Positions 7,915-15,566 are shown, counted from the first letter of the stretch. The stretch is 15,566 bases of DNA from Chitinophagaceae bacterium (GCA_021738605.1 JAIPBY010000031.1:1-15566); one strand, 5' to 3'. A program made the numbers and translations. Notes: generated from the sequence alone by a model not told the origin.

Positions 7915-7989
7915 TGGGAGTTGACGGGATCGAACCGCCGACCCTCTGCTTGTAAGGCAGATGCTCTAAACCAGCTGAGCTAAACTCCC
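7915..7989 (-). tRNA. tRNA-Val (anticodon TAC)
   Basis: On the minus strand the sequence folds as a full cloverleaf of 75 bases. The acceptor stem is GGGAGTT / AACTCCC with discriminator A. The D arm is GCTC...GAGC, and the anticodon stem TCTGC/GCAGA carries loop CTTACAA (anticodon TAC, valine). The T arm GGCGG-TTCGATC-CCGTC has the conserved TTCGA. The 3' CCA is not encoded (the next bases read CAA), so it must be added after transcription. A -7 promoter box stands 10 bases upstream and a terminator hairpin follows. Confidence 0.97.
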
Positions 7990-7999
7990 AAACGGGGTG

Positions 8000-8007
8000 C
8001 AAATATA
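8000..8007 (-). promoter_or_regulatory. Bacteroidota -7 box of tRNA-Val
   Basis: The minus-strand sequence TATATTTG is a perfect match to the Bacteroidota TAnnTTTG -7 element. Transcription starting about seven bases downstream would begin near 7993, four bases before the mature tRNA 5' end. A TTTG lies upstream, but its spacing (about 12 bases) is short for the -33 element. Confidence 0.6.
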
Positions 8008-8104
8008 AGATGATATTTTCAAATTATTTTGATAAGCTTGAATTTATTTTTACTGAACCTTCTTGTCTTTGGTTGGTTTTGTAAGTACACAATAGAATAT
8101 CATC

Positions 8105-10552
8105 ATGTTCAAGCAATTCAATTTTGTTTTATTCTTATCAGTTTTCCTTACTTCATTCAGTTTCGCACAAGTGGGTCCGCAGGCAAGGCTCAGTGGATTC
8201 GTCACAGATAAAAACACCCAAAAACCCTTGGCCGGTGTAACCATTGAAATACTTGGAACAGGAAAGGGCGCCAACACTGACTCCACAGGATTTTTCAGGA
8301 TTACTACATCTCCAGGTACTTATAACTTCAAGGTCACCAGGATTACTTATACAGCAAAAACAGTCAACAATGTTGTGCTCACCTCAGGAAATGAAACAAC
8401 CCTGAGCATAGAGTTGGAACCAGAAAGCAAAAATCTTGACGAAGTTGTCGTACTCAACAGAAGAAACTCTGCCAGGGCCACAAGCCTGGAGTCTCCTTTG
8501 AGTGTTCAACGCATGACCACCGAAGAAATCAAGCGAAATCCTGGTGGAAACTTCGACATCAGCAAAGTGATACAATCCCTTCCCGGTGTGGGTGGTGGCG
8601 TTGGTGGAGGTGGATTCAGGAACGATATCATCATCCGTGGCGGAGCACCCAGTGAAAATGTCTACTACCTTGATGGGATTGAAATCCCCGTCATCAACCA
8701 TTTTGGTACCCAGGGAAGCGGGGGCGGGCCTCAGGGCATCCTCAACGCCAACTTCATTGAGGAAGTCAAGATGAATACCAGTGCATTTGATGCCAGGTAC
8801 GACAATGCACTCAGCAGCGTACTTCAGTTCAAACAAAAATCTGGAAACAATTACAAGACCCAGGGAAATGTCATCCTCAGTGCCACTGAATTGGCCATTA
8901 CCCTGGATGGACCGCTATCTAAAAAAACTACTTACCTGGCTTCCATCCGAAGGAGTTATCTCCAATTGCTTTTTGAAGCGATTGATCTTCCCATCAGGCC
9001 CAATTACTGGGACTACCAATTCAAAACAACCACCAGGATCAACGACAAAACAACCCTGAGCTTCATGGGCATTGGTGCCATCGATGAGTTCAAGTTTGCT
9101 GCACCCAAGGAAGCAAGCGATGAAAAGCTCTATGTCATCAACTCCAATCCCATGATCAACCAATGGAATTACACGGTTGGAGCCAGCCTTAAAAAACTGA
9201 CTACTAACGGGTACTGGAACCTGGCGTTGAGCAGAAATACCCTGAACAACCAGGCAGACAAATACGAAGACAACGACAATCCCAGCGATGCCACCAGAAC
9301 CCTGATGACCAACAGCACTGAAACCGAGAACAAGCTCCGATTCGATGCCAGTACAACCGTCAATGGACTCAAACTCAGCTATGGAGCTTCAGCCCAGTAT
9401 GTTGATTTTGACAACAGCTATTTCAATGTTTTCAGAAAAGCGGTCAAAAATACTGCAGGTACCATCATCCAGCCGGCAGTGATTGTCAACAGCGTAAACA
9501 AGGTCGATTTCCTCAAATATGGTGCATTTGTACAGCTGAGCAAAAGAATCATGAAGGAAAGAATGGCCATCAGCCTGGGAACCCGTATCGATGGAAACTC
9601 CCTGGGCAACAGCCAGGCCAACCCGTTCAAACAATTCTCCCCTCGCCTGTCGGTCAGTTATGCAGCAACAAGCAAGATCAACCTGAATGCGAGCATAGGC
9701 CAATACCACAAGCTTCCTGCCTACACCCAACTGGCGTTCAGCAATCCCCTGATCTCAACTGCAAACACAAACCCTGGCAAATACATCAACAGCACCCATT
9801 ATGTTGCTGGCATAGAACACATGCCCAGCAGTTCCCTGCGGTTTACGCTGGAAGGATTTTACAAAGGATATTCAAACTATCCCATTAGTTTGCTAGATGG
9901 GGTGAGCCTCGCCAACAAGGGAACAGAGTTTGGCAGCATTGGCAATGAGCCCATCAGCCAGGCTGGAAAAGGCAAGGCATATGGTATTGAATTTCTGGCA
10001 CAAAAGAAATTGACCAAGCGTTTCTTTGGTATCCTTAGCTATACGTTCTACCATTCCACTTTTACGAATCAAAAGGCAGAATACATCCCTGCCAGCTGGG
10101 ACAACCGCCACCTGGTCAGTCTGACCTGGGGCTACAAGTTCAAGAGAAACTGGGAACTTGGTCTTAAATTCAGGTACCAAGGTGCTGCACCGTACACCCC
10201 TTTCGACATGACTGCCTCCCGCTTGAACTACCTCACCCAGGGAACAGGTATACTTGATAACAGGAACTACAATTCTCTCAGGCTGGATGCCTTCCATGCC
10301 AGCGATGTGAGAATTGATAAAAAATGGAATTTCAACAGCTTCACCCTCGACCTTTATCTAGATGTAACCAACTGGTATGTGGCCAAAACACCTGGTACAG
10401 CACAGTATACATTTAAAAGGAACGGAACTGCGGGATTTGCAACCACCGATGGAAACCCAATCCGGATGGATGGCAGCAATGCCATACCCTTGTTGCTGGA
10501 AAACAATGACGCCTTCTCCACACCAAGTTTTGGCTTTATTGTTGAGTTTTAG
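8105..10552 (+). CDS. TonB-dependent outer-membrane receptor with carboxypeptidase-like regulatory domain
   Basis: An 815-residue outer-membrane protein. Signal peptide: residues 1-21, cleavage near SFA-Q. Residues 28-106 form a carboxypeptidase-regulatory-like (CarboxypepD_reg) beta-sandwich beginning LSGFVTDKNTQKPLAGV. DEVVV at 112-116 leads into the plug domain (about 118-235), which contains the typical IIIRGG and YYLDGIEIP motifs and an unusual run GVGGGVGGGG near 161-170. The rest is a 22-strand-type barrel ending in Phe (FIVEF), the usual outer-membrane insertion signal. Such receptors import large substrates using TonB energy. No SusD gene follows, so this is not a SusC/D pair and the substrate is unknown. 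It is separated from the sugar operon by two terminators and a tRNA. It could serve that operon but nothing shows it. It ends head-on against the minus-strand peptidase gene. Confidence 0.93.
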   Translation: MFKQFNFVLFLSVFLTSFSFAQVGPQARLSGFVTDKNTQKPLAGVTIEILGTGKGANTDSTGFFRITTSPGTYNFKVTRITYTAKTVNNVVLTSGNETTLSIELEPESKNLDEVVVLNRRNSARATSLESPLSVQRMTTEEIKRNPGGNFDISKVIQSLPGVGGGVGGGGFRNDIIIRGGAPSENVYYLDGIEIPVINHFGTQGSGGGPQGILNANFIEEVKMNTSAFDARYDNALSSVLQFKQKSGNNYKTQGNVILSATELAITLDGPLSKKTTYLASIRRSYLQLLFEAIDLPIRPNYWDYQFKTTTRINDKTTLSFMGIGAIDEFKFAAPKEASDEKLYVINSNPMINQWNYTVGASLKKLTTNGYWNLALSRNTLNNQADKYEDNDNPSDATRTLMTNSTETENKLRFDASTTVNGLKLSYGASAQYVDFDNSYFNVFRKAVKNTAGTIIQPAVIVNSVNKVDFLKYGAFVQLSKRIMKERMAISLGTRIDGNSLGNSQANPFKQFSPRLSVSYAATSKINLNASIGQYHKLPAYTQLAFSNPLISTANTNPGKYINSTHYVAGIEHMPSSSLRFTLEGFYKGYSNYPISLLDGVSLANKGTEFGSIGNEPISQAGKGKAYGIEFLAQKKLTKRFFGILSYTFYHSTFTNQKAEYIPASWDNRHLVSLTWGYKFKRNWELGLKFRYQGAAPYTPFDMTASRLNYLTQGTGILDNRNYNSLRLDAFHASDVRIDKKWNFNSFTLDLYLDVTNWYVAKTPGTAQYTFKRNGTAGFATTDGNPIRMDGSNAIPLLLENNDAFSTPSFGFIVEF

Positions 10553-13338
10553 TTAGAAAGCAAATTGATGGGCATGATGAATTCCCAGCGGTTTGCATTC
10601 GGAGGTTTTACAAACATTTTTGTATCCAGCAACCTGCTGTACCGCAGTCCAAAGGTTACGCTCTGCTGGTTCCACCATTTGGTATCAAAGTAGATCTCCG
10701 TTCCTGCACTCCTGAGATTGATGACCTTTCCCGTTCTCAGACTCTTCAGTTGCATGTCGTCATAAAAGAAATTGCTCCTGACCCTCAAAAAATAGACAAT
10801 GTTTCCAATGCCGAGATCGGGATAAAGCAAGGGCATATGGTAATTGAAGGATGTCCGCCACATGCGGGGATAATCGAGGGCTTCATATCCCCTGGCCATG
10901 GCAAACCCATTCGAAAATGAATACTGCCTGAGTGTATCCCGCATCTGGTAATTAAAACCAAATACCAATGAATGGTTGCGACCAACTCCTGGCAAATAAA
11001 GTTGGGAACTCCAAAACAATTGGTTGGCACTGGTTTTTCCAATGGCCATCCTGCTTTGCAATCGGGTTGCAAAAGCAAATTTTGGATAAATATGCTGGAC
11101 AGCCTGTTGGGTTTGCATGGACCAGCTGATTTGATGCTGCAGATAGGGAATGAACCTGTCCTTGAGTGAAACAGTATTTTTATTATCGTAGTCAACTGAC
11201 ACAGCATGGATTCTTGTAGAAAGGTCGAGCTGCTTGTACAACTTTCCAGCAGTGAAATTCAAGGGTAACCTCAAACCAACATTACCGGTCCACTCATTCC
11301 AGCGAATCAACCGACTGCTGTCCTTGAAGGTTCTGTTTTGGGTATAATTCGTTCCTCCGGTAATCCAGGGATAGAGTCCTCCATAGGCCAAGTTCACCCC
11401 TACCCGGTGAGATCCCTCATTTTCATTGTACAGGTATTCGTAGGAGGAAACCATTGTATTGAGCAGGTTCTGCCCGTAGAGGGTAAAGCTCCACTCGGGT
11501 TGTTCATAAAAAGGCCTCCAGGAATGGATCCGGAACAAGCCCTCAGCCTTTTTGTAATCCGTTATCGGATCCGTGGAAGCGTTGACATCCGCCATCAAAT
11601 CTACTTCACCTGCTGGTTTCAAAGGATTGATATGGGCCTCGGTAAAGCGATAATCAGCACTAAAGACCTGCTCACCTTCCGCGGAAGGACTGCTGTAAAT
11701 AATTTTTTTGCCATCTTCATGGATGTCTCCAGCATAAGATCCGGTAACCCCCTCAGCCAAGACACCGGTTTTACCAGTCACCAGGTCATGCTCCCAAAAC
11801 TGGTTGGTCTGCCCCTGGGAAACAGTAAACATCAGCTTATTCCCCCTGATCCTGAGGAAAGACATCGGTGCATTGGTATACGGCAATACTTCCGAAAAGG
11901 AGCCGCTGGCAAGATCCAACTGTAACAAGGCAGATGCTCCATCATCCTTTCTTCCAATAACATAAACAATTGAATCCGAATGATTAAAGACAGGATAGCT
12001 AAAGTAAATACCAGAACTATTTTCAAATCTTTTCATCCTTTCACCCTTTTCCCGATTGATCAAATCGAGGCTGGTTTTGCCTCCTGGAGCAACATCCACT
12101 GCAATCAACTGCTGCCCATCATTGGACAGATCCGGAGAAAAATACCTCTTGCCCTTGGTAACCCGCTGCGCTGTTCTGTCATAAATATTGTACAAGGTGA
12201 TGTCACTGCTTTCCTTCCATTGCCACCTGGGATCGGGTGAATATGCCGAATACACAATATGACCCCTCTTGTAGGTATAATAATCATCCACCCCAATGTT
12301 TTTGACACCCAGTCTTGACTGCTTTCCTTGGTTGAAAATCACCCAATGGGGCAATTGGTTGTAGGCCTTGCGGAGGGCAAGGATAGAGTCCCCACCGAGC
12401 CAAATGGGAAAATGATGATCAACCACCCTTTTGGCATCCACCTTATTAACCATCTGAACCGATGGATTGCTTGCCAGAACAGGCATCTTTGACTGAAACG
12501 AATCTATCGCATGCTTTACAAAAGCATTGAATTTGAGACCAGTATGCCTTTTGATGGCAGACTGTAGTGGATAAATCAGCCCCTTGAACCTGGCTGCATC
12601 GTCCGTAACCTTGGCCCAAAAGCCATCCCCTCGGCTGTCATATCCATAAGCAACCAACAGATAACCCAATGCATAATGATTGGGAACCAGGTCTTTCATC
12701 GAACCACTTCTCAGCTTCTGATAACGATACTTCTTGTTGGCCATCCAGAGGCTGCGGAATGGATCATAAAAACCGGGAAGCCTTCCCCGTCCCTGGCTGA
12801 GGTATTTTGTTTCAGTATACACAGCATCGCCCTCAAAAAACCAGTCCGGAACAGAGGCAGAATTGGCCAAGGCCTGGCCCTCCTGCCCTGCAATCAGGTA
12901 GGCGAATTTTGAAAGGCCCTTCCGAAAATTGGCATACTGGTGTACATGCCTGTATTCATGAATGCTCAAATTATCAAGCCAACTGGTTGAGCCCAGGTAC
13001 ATTGCATCTTGTGGTGGAAACAAAAAGAACTCACTCCTCCACGGACCCAATCCAACATAGGCATTTGATAAGGTGGGAAGCGTTTGCAAGACAATAGGAA
13101 TCCTCAAACTGGCAGTTCCCAACCGACCGGAGGCCTGGTTTTCCAATAACCGGGTAATTGCATTGACACGGATTGCCGCAGCATCAGATCCAACCGGAAA
13201 GACAATATCGGCAACATTTCCCCTTATTTTCTTCCATTTCACCGATGTGGGGTTGGCGCCGAATCGTTGTCCATGCGCAGCAATGGAAACAAATAAGATA
13301 AAAATTATTGATAAAGCAGTACTGTATATAAATTTCAT
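10549..13338 (-). CDS. Exported gluzincin-type peptidase / TolB-like propeller / beta-barrel protein
   Basis: A 929-residue protein with a signal peptide (residues 1-23, cleavage near AHG-Q). Residues about 30-290 form a peptidase-MA-like zinc metallopeptidase domain: HEYRH at 127-131 is an intact HExxH, and WFFEGDAVY supplies Glu169 as third zinc ligand, giving HExxH-x37-E. Residues about 300-600 show repeated strand patterns with Ser/Asp-rich turns, such as YFSPDLSNDGQQ and YFSYPVFNHSDS, typical of TolB/WD40-like six-bladed propellers. Residues about 610-929 are rich in alternating aromatic strands and probably form an outer-membrane beta-barrel. The end at LLSN lacks a terminal aromatic residue, so the barrel call is less sure. 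Similar large 'TolB-like' proteins occur across Bacteroidota, with unknown function. A role in surface protein processing or assembly is inference. It is transcribed alone toward the TonB receptor. Confidence 0.8.
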   Translation of the reverse strand: MKFIYSTALSIIFILFVSIAAHGQRFGANPTSVKWKKIRGNVADIVFPVGSDAAAIRVNAITRLLENQASGRLGTASLRIPIVLQTLPTLSNAYVGLGPWRSEFFLFPPQDAMYLGSTSWLDNLSIHEYRHVHQYANFRKGLSKFAYLIAGQEGQALANSASVPDWFFEGDAVYTETKYLSQGRGRLPGFYDPFRSLWMANKKYRYQKLRSGSMKDLVPNHYALGYLLVAYGYDSRGDGFWAKVTDDAARFKGLIYPLQSAIKRHTGLKFNAFVKHAIDSFQSKMPVLASNPSVQMVNKVDAKRVVDHHFPIWLGGDSILALRKAYNQLPHWVIFNQGKQSRLGVKNIGVDDYYTYKRGHIVYSAYSPDPRWQWKESSDITLYNIYDRTAQRVTKGKRYFSPDLSNDGQQLIAVDVAPGGKTSLDLINREKGERMKRFENSSGIYFSYPVFNHSDSIVYVIGRKDDGASALLQLDLASGSFSEVLPYTNAPMSFLRIRGNKLMFTVSQGQTNQFWEHDLVTGKTGVLAEGVTGSYAGDIHEDGKKIIYSSPSAEGEQVFSADYRFTEAHINPLKPAGEVDLMADVNASTDPITDYKKAEGLFRIHSWRPFYEQPEWSFTLYGQNLLNTMVSSYEYLYNENEGSHRVGVNLAYGGLYPWITGGTNYTQNRTFKDSSRLIRWNEWTGNVGLRLPLNFTAGKLYKQLDLSTRIHAVSVDYDNKNTVSLKDRFIPYLQHQISWSMQTQQAVQHIYPKFAFATRLQSRMAIGKTSANQLFWSSQLYLPGVGRNHSLVFGFNYQMRDTLRQYSFSNGFAMARGYEALDYPRMWRTSFNYHMPLLYPDLGIGNIVYFLRVRSNFFYDDMQLKSLRTGKVINLRSAGTEIYFDTKWWNQQSVTFGLRYSRLLDTKMFVKPPNANRWEFIMPINLLSN

Positions 13339-13496
13339 AATTTCTTTATATATAATAATTTAATTAAATTTTATATAAACAAATAATAAGTGTATTTAAC
13401 TTTCAACCCTCCTCGCTGATCACAAATGACTTAACTAAATTATACAACAATCCCGTTCTGAAAGCAATAAGTTTTTAACTTCATGAAAATCTTTTC
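13339..13496. other. AT-rich divergent intergenic region
   Basis: The 158 bases between the minus-strand peptidase gene and the plus-strand PrsW gene must hold both promoters. Close to the peptidase start is a stretch made only of A and T (13345-13378). It includes the perfect 14-base palindrome 13357-13370, flanked by further complementary bases 13349-13355 and 13371-13377. On the plus strand TAAGTTTT at 13468-13475 matches the TAnnTTTG -7 element at all but the last base and could drive PrsW. No coding sequence is seen. Confidence 0.5.
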
Positions 13497-13500
13497 ATGA
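13481..13500. repeat. Inverted repeat overlapping the PrsW start codon
   Basis: TCATGAAAA (13481-13489) and its exact reverse complement (13492-13500) are separated by two bases. The right arm contains the PrsW start codon at 13497. As RNA it would close as an eight-pair stem with a four-base loop; as DNA it resembles a dimeric operator. A five-codon ORF (MKIFS, 13483-13500) lies within it, and its TGA overlaps the PrsW ATG. Confidence 0.6.
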
Positions 13501-14243
13501 ACTGGCTCATTTTGGCCATTGCCCCTGGCGTTGCAATTTCAGCGTATATCATATTCAAGGACCAGTACAACAGAGAGCCCAGAAGACACCTCATCATCAG
13601 CTTCCTGCTGGGAATGCTCAGCGTCTTACCTGCCTTAGCCCTGGAAATTGCTGCAGGCTTTGTACAATCATATTTCCCTGTTTTCTTCAAATCTACCACC
13701 GGAATAGCCATAAATGCCTATTTTTTTGTGGCCCTGCCCGAAGAAATCTGGAAGTTTTTCATGCTGCTCTGGTATGCCTACAGAAAAAAGGAGTTTGATG
13801 AGCCCTTTGATGGAATCGTGTATGCTGTAATGGTGGGTATGGGATTTGCCACGGTTGAAAACATCTCCTACGTCAGTCAATATGGCCTGATGACCGGCAT
13901 CATGCGGCTCTTTCTGGCGGTTCCCGCTCATGCCAGCTTTGCCATAATCATGGGTTATTTTATGGGAAAAGCACGTTTTTCTGCCAAAAAAGAGCAATTT
14001 TTACTGTTTTTAGGCATTTTTTGGGCAATTGTCTTTCATGGCAGCTATGATTTTTTCCTGTTCCTCCAAGAAAGCCATAAAACCGGGGCTGACAATACAA
14101 GCTTGCTGTTGTTCCTTGGGGCTGTTATCTCATTGATTACAGGCATTATTCTATCAAAAAAAGCCATCAAAGAACATCTAAAAATATCAGCCTTACAAAA
14201 TATAAACCAATATTATGCTGAAGATAACCAAAGTATCAATTGA
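13497..14243 (+). CDS. prsW: PrsW family intramembrane metalloprotease
   Basis: A 248-residue polytopic membrane protein with about seven hydrophobic segments, beginning WLILAIAPGVAISAYIIF. All PrsW hallmarks are present: Glu82-Glu83-x-x-Lys86 (PEEIWKF), Glu121-Asn122 in ATVENISYV, His145 in VPAHASFA and His181 in FHGSYDF. The two glutamates and two histidines are the expected metal site and catalytic residues, so it should be active. PrsW (site-1 protease of the anti-sigma factor RsiW) acts in Bacillus envelope stress; in Bacteroidota the substrates are not known, and no sigma or anti-sigma gene is visible here. The start at 13497 is the first possible ATG in frame after a stop at 13476. It sits in an inverted repeat and overlaps the stop of a five-codon minigene. 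The 3' end overlaps the GNAT gene by 29 bases. The prsW symbol rests on family membership only. Confidence 0.9.
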   Translation: MNWLILAIAPGVAISAYIIFKDQYNREPRRHLIISFLLGMLSVLPALALEIAAGFVQSYFPVFFKSTTGIAINAYFFVALPEEIWKFFMLLWYAYRKKEFDEPFDGIVYAVMVGMGFATVENISYVSQYGLMTGIMRLFLAVPAHASFAIIMGYFMGKARFSAKKEQFLLFLGIFWAIVFHGSYDFFLFLQESHKTGADNTSLLLFLGAVISLITGIILSKKAIKEHLKISALQNINQYYAEDNQSIN

Positions 14244-14730
14244 GTTTATTCCAGAGATAAAAAGATTGAGTGATGAGATCTGGAAACAAGTCTATCCATC
14301 GGTTGTTCCCATGGCTCAAATTGAATACTTGCTTAACACCTGGTACAGTACCGCTGCCCTTACAGAACAAATGGTACAAACAGGTCATCAGTTCATCTTG
14401 GTTGAGTGGAATGAAGATGCTGTCGGCTATGCCTCCTACTCCATGAAGCTGGCCAACCAGCCTGAAAGGTTCAGGGTGCATAAACTCTACCTACAACCTG
14501 CCATGCATGGCAAGGGCATTGGCAGGGCCATGTTAAAGTTCATTGCAGATGAAAGCATGCCCCTTGGATGCAAGGAACTTGAGCTCAACGTTCACAAAAG
14601 AAATCCAGCCGTTGGGTTTTACCAGCATGTGGGTTTTGCCATTGAACAGGACATTGTTACAGTCATAGAACATGGTCATGTTCTGGATGATTATATTATG
14701 ATGCTTGACCTTGTGAAAAATCCTCTCTGA
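14215..14730 (+). CDS. GNAT family N-acetyltransferase
   Basis: A 171-residue cytoplasmic protein with the GNAT fold. The acetyl-CoA-binding motif A is clear: the strand KLYLQPAMHGKGIGRAML, with HGKGIGR (98-104) fitting the Q/R-x-x-G-x-G/A loop. It is followed by the conserved ELNVHKRNPAVGFYQHVGF, the motif B region carrying the Asn and Tyr typical of the family. It transfers an acetyl group from acetyl-CoA to an amine; the acceptor may be an amino acid, protein N-terminus or antibiotic, and the sequence does not say which. The start at 14215 lies inside the PrsW gene in another frame (29-base overlap), suggesting coupled translation. A later start would remove the first beta strand. The stop is 49 bases before ahcY. 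Confidence 0.88.
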   Translation: MLKITKVSIEFIPEIKRLSDEIWKQVYPSVVPMAQIEYLLNTWYSTAALTEQMVQTGHQFILVEWNEDAVGYASYSMKLANQPERFRVHKLYLQPAMHGKGIGRAMLKFIADESMPLGCKELELNVHKRNPAVGFYQHVGFAIEQDIVTVIEHGHVLDDYIMMLDLVKNPL

Positions 14731-14754
14731 TGTGGGTTTTTAGCCAATAAAAGT

Positions 14755-14762
14755 TAGCTTTG
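14755..14762 (+). promoter_or_regulatory. Bacteroidota -7 box of ahcY
   Basis: TAGCTTTG is a perfect TAnnTTTG match 17 bases before the ahcY start codon. Transcription would begin near 14769, leaving a leader of only about 11 bases, too short for a SAM- or SAH-sensing riboswitch. No clear TTG is found at the -33 position, so the call is moderate. Confidence 0.5.
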
Positions 14763-14779
14763 CGCAAAATTTACAAGAC

Positions 14780-15566
14780 ATGTCTACTACCGCACAACTC
14801 GACTTTGCATTACCGTACAAGGTTAAGGATATTACCCTCGCTGAATGGGGAAGAAAAGAGATCAGGCTCGCTGAGGCAGAAATGCCCGGTTTGATGGCCC
14901 TTCGTGAAGAATATGGTGCAACCCAGCCACTGAAGGGTGCAAGGGTTGCAGGTTGCCTGCACATGACCATTCAAACTGCAGTATTGATTGAGACCCTGGT
15001 GGCCCTTGGCGCTGAGGTAAAATGGAGTTCTTGCAATATCTTCTCTACACAGGACCATGCTGCTGCTGCGATTGCTGCCGCAGGCATTGGTGTTTTTGCC
15101 TGGAAAGGACAAAGCATTGAGGAAGCTGACTGGTGTATCGAACAAACCCTGTTTTTCGGCAGCAGCGACAAGCCGTTGAACATGATTTTGGACGATGGCG
15201 GAGACTTGACCAACATGGTATTGGACCAGTTCCCTGATCTGATTCCTCATGTAAAAGGAATCTCTGAAGAAACCACTACTGGTGTTCACAGGTTGTATGA
15301 GCGCGTAGCAAAAGGCACACTGCCTATGCCTGCCATCAACGTCAATGACTCTGTTACCAAATCAAAATTTGACAATAAATACGGCTGTAAGGAATCATTG
15401 GTGGACGCTATTAGAAGGGCAACCGATGTGATGATGGCGGGTAAGGTAGCCGTTGTTGGAGGTTATGGTGATGTGGGCAAGGGTTCAGCTGCTTCTCTTT
15501 TAGGAGCCGGATGCCGTGTAATTGTAACAGAAATTGATCCGATTTGTGCTTTGCAGGCCGCCATGG
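14780..15566 (+). CDS. ahcY: Adenosylhomocysteinase (3' partial)
   Basis: The first 262 codons of S-adenosyl-L-homocysteine hydrolase, cut off by the window end; full-length enzymes have about 430-480 residues. It converts S-adenosylhomocysteine to adenosine and homocysteine in the cytoplasm, clearing the inhibitor made by methyltransferases. Hallmarks: GCLHMTIQTAVL (58-69, with His61), WSSCNIFSTQDHAAAA, Asp139 in MILDDGGDLT, Glu164 in GISEETTTG, and Lys194/Asp198 in NDSVTKSKFDN. The last four keep the exact relative spacing of human Asp131, Glu156, Lys186 and Asp190. The NAD-binding loop GYGDVGKG is at 228-235. All catalytic residues visible are intact. It has its own -7 promoter box 17 bases upstream and is probably transcribed independently of the PrsW/GNAT pair, from which it is functionally unrelated. 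Confidence 0.97.
   Translation, partial: MSTTAQLDFALPYKVKDITLAEWGRKEIRLAEAEMPGLMALREEYGATQPLKGARVAGCLHMTIQTAVLIETLVALGAEVKWSSCNIFSTQDHAAAAIAAAGIGVFAWKGQSIEEADWCIEQTLFFGSSDKPLNMILDDGGDLTNMVLDQFPDLIPHVKGISEETTTGVHRLYERVAKGTLPMPAINVNDSVTKSKFDNKYGCKESLVDAIRRATDVMMAGKVAVVGGYGDVGKGSAASLLGAGCRVIVTEIDPICALQAAM

Noticed and set aside
8027..8052. Possible promoter for the TonB receptor (TTTTG and TATTTTTA)
   Set aside because: The -7 candidate misses the final G and the spacing to the -33 candidate is about 13 bases, too short for the Bacteroidota consensus.
14731..14779. Possible SAH or SAM riboswitch before ahcY
   Set aside because: The predicted leader is about 11 bases and the whole intergenic stretch is only 49 bases, with no conserved fold visible.
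14810..15289. 159-codon minus-strand open frame near the window end
   Set aside because: It lies opposite the strongly conserved ahcY coding sequence and has no family resemblance.
1..15566. CRISPR array, insertion sequence or phage genes
   Set aside because: No regularly spaced repeats, transposase, integrase or phage structural motifs were seen on either strand.

Overview
The window looks like chromosomal DNA of a member of the Bacteroidota, probably of the Chitinophagaceae kind; the family level is inference. Three things in the sequence support the phylum. Start codons have A/T-rich leaders with no Shine-Dalgarno sequence. Two perfect TAnnTTTG-type -7 promoter boxes occur, before the tRNA and before ahcY. 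The gene content (TonB-dependent receptor, DUF1080, ThuA-like and PVC-type haem proteins) is typical of the group.

Region 1 (1-7850) is a tightly spaced plus-strand gene run, probably one operon whose beginning lies outside the window. In order it encodes a multidomain SGNH / beta-propeller / HEAT / cytochrome c protein (5' end cut off), an exported ThuA-like protein, a tagatose/psicose 3-epimerase-like TIM barrel, a second xylose-isomerase-like TIM barrel, a Gfo/Idh/MocA oxidoreductase and an exported DUF1080 (3-keto-glycoside hydrolase family) protein. A strong intrinsic terminator follows. Gfo/Idh, DUF1080 and AP-endonuclease-2-fold proteins are the known parts of oxidative (3-keto) glycoside breakdown. 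My reading is that this is a carbohydrate oxidation/cleavage locus of that type, with an unusual haem-containing partner. The substrate cannot be read from the sequence.

Region 2 (7851-8104) holds a second terminator hairpin and a minus-strand tRNA-Val(TAC) gene with a good promoter. A short, partly diverged copy of the tRNA 3' end lies between the two hairpins.

Region 3 (8105-13338) has two large convergent genes whose stop codons overlap: a TonB-dependent outer-membrane receptor without a SusD partner, and a 929-residue exported protein combining a gluzincin-type HExxH peptidase domain, a TolB/WD40-like propeller and a probable C-terminal beta-barrel.

Region 4 (13339-15566) starts with an AT-rich intergenic stretch. 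A PrsW-type intramembrane protease gene follows, overlapping a GNAT acetyltransferase gene. Last comes the 5' 60% of adenosylhomocysteinase (ahcY), which runs off the window end. A perfect inverted repeat and a five-codon minigene overlap the PrsW start codon.
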